Source: RGIG2560 sp964418385 (GTDB lineage Bacteria; Patescibacteriota; Microgenomatia; UBA1400; PJMF01). Taken from it: a stretch of 6,761 bases of DNA. The stretch spans positions 1 to 6,761 of the forward strand of contig CAYQLH010000047.1 of assembly GCA_964418385.1 (NCBI GenBank), given 5' to 3'. This document shows, piece by piece, positions 1 through 5,909 of this stretch. The position numbers and the translations under genes are program-made. Positions within the stretch are counted from its first letter, which is position 1; each line of letters opens with the position of its first letter. The notes beneath the pieces are model-generated. The model was not told the origin of the DNA. It ran no database searches and was given only the letters and a program-made list of their open reading frames with translations.

Positions 1-1
1 A

Positions 2-535
2 GTTTCGTTTCAAAAAGCACTCAAAGATATTATTGCTTTTTTTTCAATTTACCTTGATCGGACATATGCGGTGGGCGATTACGTGATGTTTGGCGAGTAC
101 CAGGGGACGATTAAAGAAATTCGCTTGCGCTCCACGCGGATTAAAGCCCTTTTGGGTAATGAGTTGATTATCCCCAATGATAAGTTAACCACTGGGACGG
201 TGCAAAATTTTAAAGGCATGGCGCGCCGGCGCGTTTCCTTTGTTATTCACACTAAGGTGGTACCACCAGAAACTTTAGAGGTAGCACTTAAAGAAATTCG
301 CGAACTTTTTGCCAGTGGCGTTTTTGGCGAACGGGTGGAGTTGGTGCGGGTAGTTTTTGAGGCGATTTCTGATTACGGTTTGCAAATTCGCGTGATTTAC
401 CGGTTTAATTACATTCGTGGTGAAAGCAATTTCTTGCAGCATCTAGACATGAAAGAGCAAGTCAATTTGGCGTTAATGAAAGTTTTGACCAAGCATAAAA
501 TTGCCTTAGTTGAGCTGCGCTGCGCTTTTTCGTGA
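2..535 (+). CDS. MscS-family mechanosensitive ion channel, C-terminal part (5' end outside window)
   Basis: The open frame is continuous from the left edge (177 residues visible), so this is the end of a longer gene; the GTG at 71 is internal. MscS channels are inner-membrane homoheptamers that release ions and small solutes on hypo-osmotic shock. The visible part begins near the end of the pore-lining helix (FQKALKDIIAFF). The conserved turn into the cytoplasmic beta domain follows (residues 24-31, AVGDYVMF), then the family signature G-T-I-K-E-I-R-L-R-S-T-R-I and the IIPND/NF block around residues 58-71. The rest matches the alpha/beta part of the cytoplasmic cage. The extreme C-terminus (VELRCAFS) lacks the proline- and glutamine-containing ending (PTQTV-like) common in the family, so the tail is slightly unusual. 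It stops at TGA, 49 bases before the first glycosyltransferase, which has its own promoter. Family assignment is confident; subfamily is not determined. Confidence 0.9.
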   Translation, partial: VSFQKALKDIIAFFSIYLDRTYAVGDYVMFGEYQGTIKEIRLRSTRIKALLGNELIIPNDKLTTGTVQNFKGMARRRVSFVIHTKVVPPETLEVALKEIRELFASGVFGERVELVRVVFEAISDYGLQIRVIYRFNYIRGESNFLQHLDMKEQVNLALMKVLTKHKIALVELRCAFS

Positions 536-545
536 GAATTGCTGA

Positions 546-573
546 TTTTCAAGTGCTTTTTGTGTGGTATAAT
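546..573 (+). promoter_or_regulatory. Extended -10 promoter for the glycosyltransferase operon
   Basis: A perfect TATAAT (568-573) is preceded by TGG, giving an extended -10. A 4/6 match to the -35 box, TTTTCA (546-551), lies 16 bases upstream. Transcription should start near 580, only about 5 bases before the ATG at 585, and there is no Shine-Dalgarno sequence. The mRNA would therefore be leaderless or nearly so. The start site is inferred from spacing. Confidence 0.7.
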
Positions 574-584
574 ATCTTTGTTTT

Positions 585-1574
585 ATGAAAAAACGAAGTT
601 TGAAAGTTTCGCTGCTGGTGCCGATTTACAATGCGGCACCTTTTTTGAAGGTGTGTTTGGAAAGCTTGCGGGCACAAACGCTCAAAGAAATGGAGATTTT
701 GTGCCTTGATGACGGCAGTAGTGACGATTCGGTGGCGATAGTACGAGATTTTGTGAAACGCGATCGCCGCTTTGTCTTGATAGAGGGAAAAGAAAATCGC
801 GGTTATGGCACCGTCATGAACCGGGGTTTAACAGTGGCTCAAGGCGAATACGTGGGAGTGGTGGAAGCGGACGATTTTGTGGACGCGGGCATGTGCAGTG
901 AGCTTTACACGGCGGCGCGCGTGCACCGAGCAGATATCGCTAAGGCAAATTATTACATTTATGCACGCGAGCTGGATTGGCGAGCGTCGCTTTTGCCTGT
1001 CAATCAAGAGCAAGGGCACTTAAGTAGCGTCCAGATGGAGTATTTAGCGACACGCCCGGCGACGATTTGGACGGCACTTTACCGACGTCAGTTTTTGCAA
1101 GACAAAGACATTAAATTTATGGAAGGTCACTCAGCGCGTTTTCAAGATACGTCGTTTGCTTTTAAAGCCATGGCGACGGCTAACCGGGTTTATTTTACCC
1201 CGCAAGCATTTTATCATTTTCGCCAACACCCAGGGCAAATGACTCACAGTCAACGGTCTCCGGAGGCAATCGTGGGTGAATACCGCGAGGTGGAGCGGTT
1301 TTTGGATGAGCGAAAACTAATTAACGATTGGAAAGCATCGCTGACACTGGCAAAACTGCATGCTTACGAGACCAACGTGGGCCGGCTGTCATGGACAGCC
1401 GCGCGCGCTTTGGTACGAGTGATTCAAAAAGATTTGGCGCGCATGGAAAAGCGCGGCATTTTTGAAACGCGACTTTACACTGGCGCTGACTGGTGGAGTG
1501 GTTGGCTGGTGCAGCATTGGAGCGATGGTTTTATTGCTTGGTCCAAAATCGCTCATTACCGAGAAAGAGTTTAA
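585..1574 (+). CDS. Family 2 glycosyltransferase
   Basis: A 329-residue GT-A fold glycosyltransferase of the GT2 family, expected to transfer a sugar from a nucleotide-sugar donor to a growing surface glycan on the cytoplasmic side of the membrane. The N-terminal strand VSLLVPIYN lies at residues 8-16. The nucleotide-binding DDGSSDDS is at 42-49, NRGYGTVMNRG at 71-81, and the metal-binding DxD equivalent EADDF at 94-98. An acceptor-side QDTSF (187-191) and HFRQHPGQMTHS (211-222) complete the domain. The last 80 residues are basic and tryptophan-rich (W303, W304, W307, W312, W319) with no clear transmembrane helix; they may help peripheral membrane contact, which is inference. The ATG at 585 lies just before the conserved domain and about 5 bases after the predicted transcription start. 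Its TAA stop shares one base with the next gene's ATG, so the two are probably translationally coupled. Donor and acceptor sugars cannot be told from sequence. Confidence 0.92.
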   Translation: MKKRSLKVSLLVPIYNAAPFLKVCLESLRAQTLKEMEILCLDDGSSDDSVAIVRDFVKRDRRFVLIEGKENRGYGTVMNRGLTVAQGEYVGVVEADDFVDAGMCSELYTAARVHRADIAKANYYIYARELDWRASLLPVNQEQGHLSSVQMEYLATRPATIWTALYRRQFLQDKDIKFMEGHSARFQDTSFAFKAMATANRVYFTPQAFYHFRQHPGQMTHSQRSPEAIVGEYREVERFLDERKLINDWKASLTLAKLHAYETNVGRLSWTAARALVRVIQKDLARMEKRGIFETRLYTGADWWSGWLVQHWSDGFIAWSKIAHYRERV

Positions 1575-2641
1575 TGACCGCGCCCGATTTTTCTCTAGTG
1601 ATCGCGGCATATAATGCGGAAAAGTATTTGCCAGAAACCCTGGCGAGCGTGGTCGCGCAAACTTGGCCCCAAGAGCGGATCGAAGTCATTGTCGTTGACG
1701 ACGGTAGTGATGATCAGACTGGCAATCTTGTCCGCCGTTTCCAGCAAGAAAAAAAACCACCAATTAAATATTACCGCCAATCGCACGCTGGCGCCAGCGT
1801 GGCGAGGAATTTTGGTTTAAAGCGCGCTCTGGGAAAATTTGTTTATTTTTTGGATGCTGATGATCGGCTAAGTGGTGAAGTGTTAACCGTTGTAGCGGAT
1901 TTTTTTCGGGTGCACGCTGATATCGATTTAGTGGCGGTACCCATCAAAATTTTTGGCCGGGAAACAGGCGAACACGCACTCAACGCCAAATTTGATCGCT
2001 CGCGAGTGATCGATCTTGTACGTGAACCTGGTTCGATTATCACCACCACGCACAACGCTTTTTTCCGACGTGAAGCGCTGACAAAAGCGCAAGTGACTTT
2101 TGATGAGCACTTGCGCTACAGCGAAGACACGAAGTTTTTGGCAGAATTTTTCACCAAAACTCAAGCGCGCTACGGCGTAGTGACAAATTGTACTTATTGG
2201 TATCGCCGCCGCACAGACGCCCATTCGATTGTGGATGACAATCAAAACGACCCGGAGTGGTTTTTACCAACCCTCAAGCGTGCCGACGATGAAATCCGTA
2301 AGCTTTTTCTTGCGCAAGAAAATAGCGATCAATGGTTGTTTTTAATGACAATGGTGGCTTATGATTTGAATTGGCGCTATCGCACCGGCGTGAGCACTGC
2401 TGGCGCCGCTTATGAGCAACTTTTGCGAGAGTTAACCGTTTGGTGCGATGCACGAGTGTGGGCAGCGGTTTTAAGTCAGCCCTTGATCGTCGATAAAAAA
2501 ACTTTACTCATGCTTAACCGAGTGATGTGGCAAGTAAAATATCCGCACAATACCTTAAAACGTTTTTTTTGGCAAATGTATACGGTCGCGAGTCACTGCT
2601 ATCAGCGCCTAGGGCGAAGATTATCCCGCCAAGACCGCTAA
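1574..2641 (+). CDS. Family 2 glycosyltransferase, second gene of operon
   Basis: A 355-residue GT2-family glycosyltransferase. FSLVIAAYN lies at residues 6-14, VDDGSDDQT at 41-49, the HAGASVARNFG motif at 71-81, the DxD-type LDADD at 93-97, SEDTKF at 183-188 and YWYRRRTDAHSIV at 208-220. The last motif resembles those of glycosyltransferases from teichoic-acid and capsule loci. I chose the ATG at 1574 over the upstream in-frame GTG at 1493: it overlaps the preceding stop by one base (TAATG), a purine-rich GAGAAAGAG lies just upstream, and the conserved domain begins six residues later. Starting at 1493 would add 27 residues with no family match. The roughly 130 C-terminal residues are unassigned and carry basic, aromatic stretches. 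Residues 71-97 closely resemble the N-terminal domain of the next gene, suggesting paralogy. The sugar specificity is unknown. Confidence 0.92.
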   Translation: MTAPDFSLVIAAYNAEKYLPETLASVVAQTWPQERIEVIVVDDGSDDQTGNLVRRFQQEKKPPIKYYRQSHAGASVARNFGLKRALGKFVYFLDADDRLSGEVLTVVADFFRVHADIDLVAVPIKIFGRETGEHALNAKFDRSRVIDLVREPGSIITTTHNAFFRREALTKAQVTFDEHLRYSEDTKFLAEFFTKTQARYGVVTNCTYWYRRRTDAHSIVDDNQNDPEWFLPTLKRADDEIRKLFLAQENSDQWLFLMTMVAYDLNWRYRTGVSTAGAAYEQLLRELTVWCDARVWAAVLSQPLIVDKKTLLMLNRVMWQVKYPHNTLKRFFWQMYTVASHCYQRLGRRLSRQDR

Positions 2642-2645
2642 AATA

Positions 2646-2654
2646 TGATATAAT
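2646..2654 (+). promoter_or_regulatory. Extended -10 promoter directly before third glycosyltransferase
   Basis: TGA followed by a perfect TATAAT (2649-2654) forms an extended -10 element, starting five bases after the preceding stop codon. I see no convincing -35 box at 15-18 bases. Transcription should begin near 2661, about two bases from the ATG at 2663, and there is no Shine-Dalgarno sequence, so a leaderless mRNA is predicted. Confidence 0.62.
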
Positions 2655-2662
2655 ACGTACCA

Positions 2663-4855
2663 ATGCTAAGAAAATCAACTCCAACGGCGCGGGTGGGTAT
2701 TGTGATGCCGCTTTACAATGTAGAAAGTTTGATCGCGCGAACGATCGGCTTTTTACAAGCGCAAACCTTCGCTGATTTTGAAGCGATCTTGGTGGATGAT
2801 GGCAGTAGCGATCAGACTGTCGAGGTGGCACGCCACGCAATTGGTGAAGATCCGCGTTTCCGGATTTTGGAGCAAAAAAACGCTGGCGCAGGGGCAGCAC
2901 GTAACTTCGGTTTGGCGCACACAAGTGCCGAAACGGTAATTTTTTTGGACAGCGATGACATCTTTTTGCCACGGCTGCTTGAGCGCGCTTACAGGCGCTT
3001 GAAGCAAACCGACGCTGAAATGGTGATTTTTGGCTATGACGAAGTCGATCGTGGGCGCGTGAGCGTTTTCCCAGAATTTTTGCGGGCGCGAGAAACTTTT
3101 AGCAGTGCCGATGTGTCTGAGCAGATTTTTCAACTTTTTAACCCCGCTCCGTGGATGAAGCTGTACCGGCGTGATTTTTTGGAGCGGCACCATTTGCAAT
3201 TTCAAGACGTCGCTACTGGTAATGATATTGCTTTCCACTATTTGAGTCTCGCTCAAGCCAAAAAAGTGGCTCTTTGGGACGAAACACTGGTGCGCTACAA
3301 TAATTGCCGCACAGGGCAGCTTACCAAAATGATTGGTCCCGAAAATGCACTCAACATCGTGACCACCATGAATTACGTCAAAAGCGAGCTGACACGCTTA
3401 AAGCTCGACAAACGCTTCGAGTCGTCGCTGGAGTTGGCTTTTTTGGCGGGTTGCAATCACGCACTTTTATACCGAGCCAACCTGGAAGCGCAACAAGTGC
3501 TCGCACGGCATTTACATGAAATTTTTGGTCGTGAAATTTTTTTGGCAAAAATGAACCCGCGTGAGTTACACGTGGAACAGCTAGTGACTTATTTAGCCTG
3601 TGCTTATTTTGCTGCGCCTTTGGACATGATTCATGAGTATAATCGGGTGCGTGAGACCACTTGCGGGCGCGGCGTCCCTGGATTTTTAAGACAGATGTGG
3701 CAAATGGCCGGCAAGTCGGAAAATCCTGCCGCTGTGCGTGCCGACATTCTCTTTTTTGTCCGGGGCAAAATTAGGTCTTGGTGGCCGCAATACCGCCCAG
3801 ATAAGCTTTTAAAATCTGGATTCAAAGCGATTGCTCTCAAGTTGCCTGGTGTAGGCGATTATATCCGCTCGCACCAATTGCATTTTGAGCAAGCCGAGTT
3901 TTATCGTCAAGAAAATGAACGTTTGGCACTGCTGGCGGCAAGTGGTAAACCGATTTTGTCAAGTGACTTGGTGAGTGAATATAAAACTTTGCGTTTTGTG
4001 CGCCGGGAATTGGTGGCGGCGGCAGAAATGGGTGCACCGACGCCTTTACCCAAGGTTCAAGCCGGCGAGCGAGAGCTTATCGTGACGCTGACTTCGTATC
4101 CAGAACGAATTGAGCAGCTTGAGTGGACACTGCGCTCACTCTGGGCGCAAACGCTGCAACCAAATCGCGTGATTTTAAACTTGGCGACGACGCAATTTCC
4201 TGGCGGCAAAGACGATTTGCCTGCTGGTGTGCGACGTTTTTTGCCTTGTGGTTTGGAAGTCTATTTTGACGAGGATTGGCGATCGTTTAAAAAACTTGTG
4301 CCGACGTGGCAACGTTTTCCGGATGCTTTGCTGGTAACGGCTGACGATGATATTTATTATCCGCCACGGTGGCTGCAATTTTTGCGCAAAAGTTTGGAGA
4401 AACATCCTGAAGCAATCCAAATAAACCGGGCTCATTTGATCACTTTTGACGGTGACCAGCTGATGCCATGCTTATCGTGGCGACAGTGCCTAGCTGGCGA
4501 GTGGCCAGACTCAGTGCGCAATTTTCCCACCACCGGTGGTGGAGTGTTGTTTCCTCCGGGCACGTTACATTCGGATTTCACCCAAGACGAGCTTTTTACG
4601 GCTTTGTGCCCAGAAGCCGACGACATTTGGGTGTGGGCGATGGCAGTTTTGGCAGGGACACCTCTTCACGTAGTAAATAACGACGGTTTGATGTCACGGC
4701 TAATTTGCCTTGATCCCGTGCGGGAACATTTACATCTGGGGAGTGCTTTGTGGTATCGCAATCGCCGCGGCGGCAATGATGAGCAGTTGGCGGCAGTTTT
4801 AGCGCATTACCCGCAATTGGGCAAAATTTTGCGCGCAGCGAATCGCAAGCAATAA
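2663..4855 (+). CDS. Two-domain glycosyltransferase (GT2 plus second GT-A-like domain)
   Basis: A 730-residue protein, about twice the length of its neighbours, with two catalytic-looking halves. The N-terminal GT2 domain (about 11-220) has VGIVMPLYN at 11-19, VDDGSSDQT at 44-52, NAGAGAARNFG at 73-83, LDSDD at 95-99 and TGNDIAFHY at 185-193. A helical linker with no family I recognise spans about 230-465. The C-terminal domain (about 470-680) starts again with a GT-A-like first strand and turn, IVTLTSYPERI (473-483). It continues with LRSLWAQT (490-497), an acidic TADDDIYYP (559-567) that looks like the metal-binding DxD strand, TTGGGVLFPP (623-632) and EADDIW (651-656), a possible catalytic-base motif. 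This second half belongs to an uncharacterised glycosyltransferase-like family seen in bacterial surface-polysaccharide loci, a match made from memory of the motifs. The protein could add two successive sugars. No signal peptide or membrane helix is apparent. The ATG at 2663 is supported by the promoter and by the domain starting at residue 11. Confidence 0.9.
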   Translation: MLRKSTPTARVGIVMPLYNVESLIARTIGFLQAQTFADFEAILVDDGSSDQTVEVARHAIGEDPRFRILEQKNAGAGAARNFGLAHTSAETVIFLDSDDIFLPRLLERAYRRLKQTDAEMVIFGYDEVDRGRVSVFPEFLRARETFSSADVSEQIFQLFNPAPWMKLYRRDFLERHHLQFQDVATGNDIAFHYLSLAQAKKVALWDETLVRYNNCRTGQLTKMIGPENALNIVTTMNYVKSELTRLKLDKRFESSLELAFLAGCNHALLYRANLEAQQVLARHLHEIFGREIFLAKMNPRELHVEQLVTYLACAYFAAPLDMIHEYNRVRETTCGRGVPGFLRQMWQMAGKSENPAAVRADILFFVRGKIRSWWPQYRPDKLLKSGFKAIALKLPGVGDYIRSHQLHFEQAEFYRQENERLALLAASGKPILSSDLVSEYKTLRFVRRELVAAAEMGAPTPLPKVQAGERELIVTLTSYPERIEQLEWTLRSLWAQTLQPNRVILNLATTQFPGGKDDLPAGVRRFLPCGLEVYFDEDWRSFKKLVPTWQRFPDALLVTADDDIYYPPRWLQFLRKSLEKHPEAIQINRAHLITFDGDQLMPCLSWRQCLAGEWPDSVRNFPTTGGGVLFPPGTLHSDFTQDELFTALCPEADDIWVWAMAVLAGTPLHVVNNDGLMSRLICLDPVREHLHLGSALWYRNRRGGNDEQLAAVLAHYPQLGKILRAANRKQ

Positions 4856-4874
4856 TGGTTTACCGTCTAAACTA
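4856..4874 (+). terminator. Weak hairpin after the glycosyltransferase block
   Basis: TGGTTTA and TAAACTA pair into a 7-bp stem (one G-T wobble) with a 5-base loop, starting right after the TAA of the two-domain glycosyltransferase. It is AT-rich and no T tract follows, so it would terminate poorly if at all. Confidence 0.2.
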
Positions 4875-4883
4875 GCTTTCATG

Positions 4884-4892
4884 TGATATAAT
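4884..4892 (+). promoter_or_regulatory. Extended -10 promoter for the plus-strand HIT gene
   Basis: TGA plus a perfect TATAAT (4887-4892) gives an extended -10; no good -35 box is visible upstream. Transcription should start near 4899, leaving a leader of about 25 bases before the ATG at 4925. The TTGACA at 4901-4906 lies downstream of this box and has no -10 partner at the right distance, so it is probably incidental. Confidence 0.6.
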
Positions 4893-4913
4893 GCAAGAGA
4901 TTGACAACTAGTT

Positions 4914-4919
4914 AGAAAG
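4914..4919 (+). promoter_or_regulatory. Weak ribosome-binding site AGAAAG
   Basis: AGAAAG ends five bases before the ATG at 4925. It favours that ATG over the in-frame GTG at 4919, which would overlap it. Confidence 0.4.
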
Positions 4920-4924
4920 TGCCA

Positions 4925-5437
4925 ATGCCGTGCCTTTTTTGCCAAGAGAGTTTCCGCGAGGACCCCGTTTCCACGCTCTGGAGCGATGATTATTTTTATA
5001 TCAAAGCCGATCGCTCGCCGGCCAATCCTGGGCATTTGCTGGCAATTTCGCGCGAGCATCGCGAAGATTATTTTGCTCTGACTCACACGGAAAAACAGCA
5101 CTTAATCAATGTCATTGAACGGATGAAAATCCTTTGCACTGACGAACGCGTCAAGGCATACTACGAGGCGACTTTAGCGGAGAATCCCGATCCACTCACC
5201 CGTGAGTTGGTAAATTTTAGCTTGGAGCATTGGGACGAGATGCTCACGCATACCAGTGGTTATAATTTGGGCTGTAATTGCGGCGTGGACGCTGGCCAGT
5301 CACAACTGCATTTCCACTATCACTTGATCCCCGCTTTCCCAGGCGACAGGCAATATGCATACGGCGGCATTCGCAACTGCATTTTCGAGCGAGGCGACTA
5401 CAAGCATCCACGCGATATTGTAGTGACGCCCAAGTAA
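4925..5437 (+). CDS. HIT-family nucleotide hydrolase/transferase
   Basis: A 170-residue cytosolic histidine-triad protein. The family hydrolyses or transfers nucleoside monophosphates from substrates such as diadenosine polyphosphates, nucleotide sugars or aminoacyl-adenylates through a nucleotidyl-histidine intermediate. The start carries the zinc-binding type CLFC (3-6). PGHLLAISREH (35-45) forms the conserved strand before helix 1. The C-terminal half carries YNLGCNCG (113-120), AGQ (123-125) and the triad LHFHYHLIP with H129, H131 and H133, then GD (140-141) and GGIR (147-150), typical of the COG0537-like branch. Between the halves, about 35 residues (73-107) exceed the compact form of about 110-140 residues. 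Two extra cysteines (C117, C119) sit in the loop before the triad. I prefer the ATG at 4925; a GTG at 4919 would add two residues. The gene has its own promoter and converges on the minus-strand operon. The substrate is not determinable. Confidence 0.92.
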   Translation: MPCLFCQESFREDPVSTLWSDDYFYIKADRSPANPGHLLAISREHREDYFALTHTEKQHLINVIERMKILCTDERVKAYYEATLAENPDPLTRELVNFSLEHWDEMLTHTSGYNLGCNCGVDAGQSQLHFHYHLIPAFPGDRQYAYGGIRNCIFERGDYKHPRDIVVTPK

Positions 5438-5446
5438 GTATATCTT

Positions 5447-5475
5447 ATTATATCATATTATAGGCTATTTGTCAA
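5447..5475 (-). promoter_or_regulatory. Consensus promoter pointing antisense into the plus-strand HIT gene
   Basis: Read on the minus strand there is a perfect TTGACA (5475-5470), a 17-base spacer ending in TGA, and a perfect TATAAT (5452-5447). Transcription would start near 5440, at the stop codon of the plus-strand HIT gene, and run antisense through it. No convincing gene lies just downstream on this strand. It sits between that stop codon and the hairpin that ends the minus-strand operon. The promoter match is seen directly; its activity and purpose are not known. Confidence 0.7.
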
Positions 5476-5507
5476 GAGGCAATTTTGCTTGATAAATCGC
5501 TTAAAGC

Positions 5508-5547
5508 GTAAAATGCCCCCGCGTGGCGGGGGCGAAGACCCTTTTAC
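5508..5547 (-). terminator. Rho-independent terminator of the HIT/MazG-like operon
   Basis: An 8-bp GC-rich perfect stem, GCCCCCGC (5515-5522) with GCGGGGGC (5526-5533), has a 3-base loop. On the minus strand it is followed by ATTTTA. Outer GTAAAA (5508-5513) and TTTTAC (5542-5547) can also pair, separated from the core by a bulge, and the operon's last stop codon lies in this arm. On the plus strand the next bases are GAAGACCC before a TTTT, so termination of the convergent HIT gene here would be weaker. Confidence 0.75.
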
Positions 5548-5897
5548 TCATCATTGAGGCGAAGGACAAGCCTCTGACTGAAGCCGCCCCTCTCGCCCAT
5601 CTTGTACTGTCGATAATATTCGACAGATCCTGGGAGCACGCCGTTTGCTCTAATGCTCAACTCGAGTAACCAACGATGCCACCATGAAGCCACATTTCTG
5701 GTCTCCATCTCAAGAACAACCTGGGCAAGATCGCCCAGTTCGCTTAAGACTTGGACGCCGGCGGCCCTTTGAACCTCCCAAAGCTCCTCCCAGAATTTCT
5801 TGCGCAGGAGTTTGGGCATCTCCTCCTGCTCGGCCACGCGCAGCTGCGCTGGGTCGATGATCTGGGCGTAGCCGTCTCTGACTAATTTTTCTTTCAT
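5544..5897 (-). CDS. MazG-like / COG4997-type nucleotide pyrophosphohydrolase
   Basis: A 117-residue cytosolic all-alpha NTP pyrophosphohydrolase-like protein, of the kind thought to remove non-canonical or excess nucleoside triphosphates by releasing pyrophosphate. The N-terminus KLVRDGYAQII (4-14) corresponds to the family's KLVRDKIPEII. The Mg-binding motif is intact: EExxE at 37-41 (EELWE) and ExxD at 53-56 (ELGD), 11 residues apart. The closing GERGGFSQRLVL (101-112) matches the ERGGF-x-K-R end of the family. Between ExxD and that end lies a longer, tryptophan-containing stretch (WW at 72-73, W76) than usual. I chose the ATG at 5897 because a strong GGAGG lies five bases upstream; the same frame is open further upstream, but that part is a shadow of the preceding gene. 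It follows the HIT gene by 10 bases, so the two are co-transcribed. Substrate unknown; the family call rests on motifs. Confidence 0.82.
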   Translation of the reverse strand: MKEKLVRDGYAQIIDPAQLRVAEQEEMPKLLRKKFWEELWEVQRAAGVQVLSELGDLAQVVLEMETRNVASWWHRWLLELSIRANGVLPGSVEYYRQYKMGERGGFSQRLVLRLNDE

Positions 5898-5902
5898 CTT
5901 TT

Positions 5903-5909
5903 CCTCCTT
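5903..5909 (-). promoter_or_regulatory. Shine-Dalgarno AAGGAGG overlapping upstream stop codon
   Basis: On the minus strand the TAA of the HIT gene runs straight into AAGGAGG, five bases before the ATG at 5897. This fixes the start of the small downstream gene and suggests translational coupling. Confidence 0.85.

Noticed and set aside
1493..1573. Upstream in-frame GTG start giving a longer second glycosyltransferase
   Set aside because: The added 27 residues overlap the first gene and match nothing in the family; the TAATG overlap at 1574 is a better start.
1784..1801. Perfect 18-base palindrome (CACGCTGG and its mirror) in the second glycosyltransferase
   Set aside because: It encodes the conserved HAGASV motif and lies mid-gene with no loop and no neighbouring regulatory signal; coding constraint and chance are enough to explain it.
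4527..4542. Perfect 16-base palindrome CCACCACCGGTGGTGG in the two-domain glycosyltransferase
   Set aside because: It encodes the TTGGG motif of the C-terminal domain; repeated ACC and GGT codons for Thr and Gly give a palindrome naturally.
4901..4906. TTGACA on the plus strand before the HIT gene
   Set aside because: No -10 box lies 15-19 bases downstream; the working -10 is upstream at 4887-4892.
5300..5407. Minus-strand 35-codon ORF downstream of the antisense promoter
   Set aside because: It has no Shine-Dalgarno sequence, lies wholly antisense to the conserved HIT triad region and resembles no family; most likely chance.
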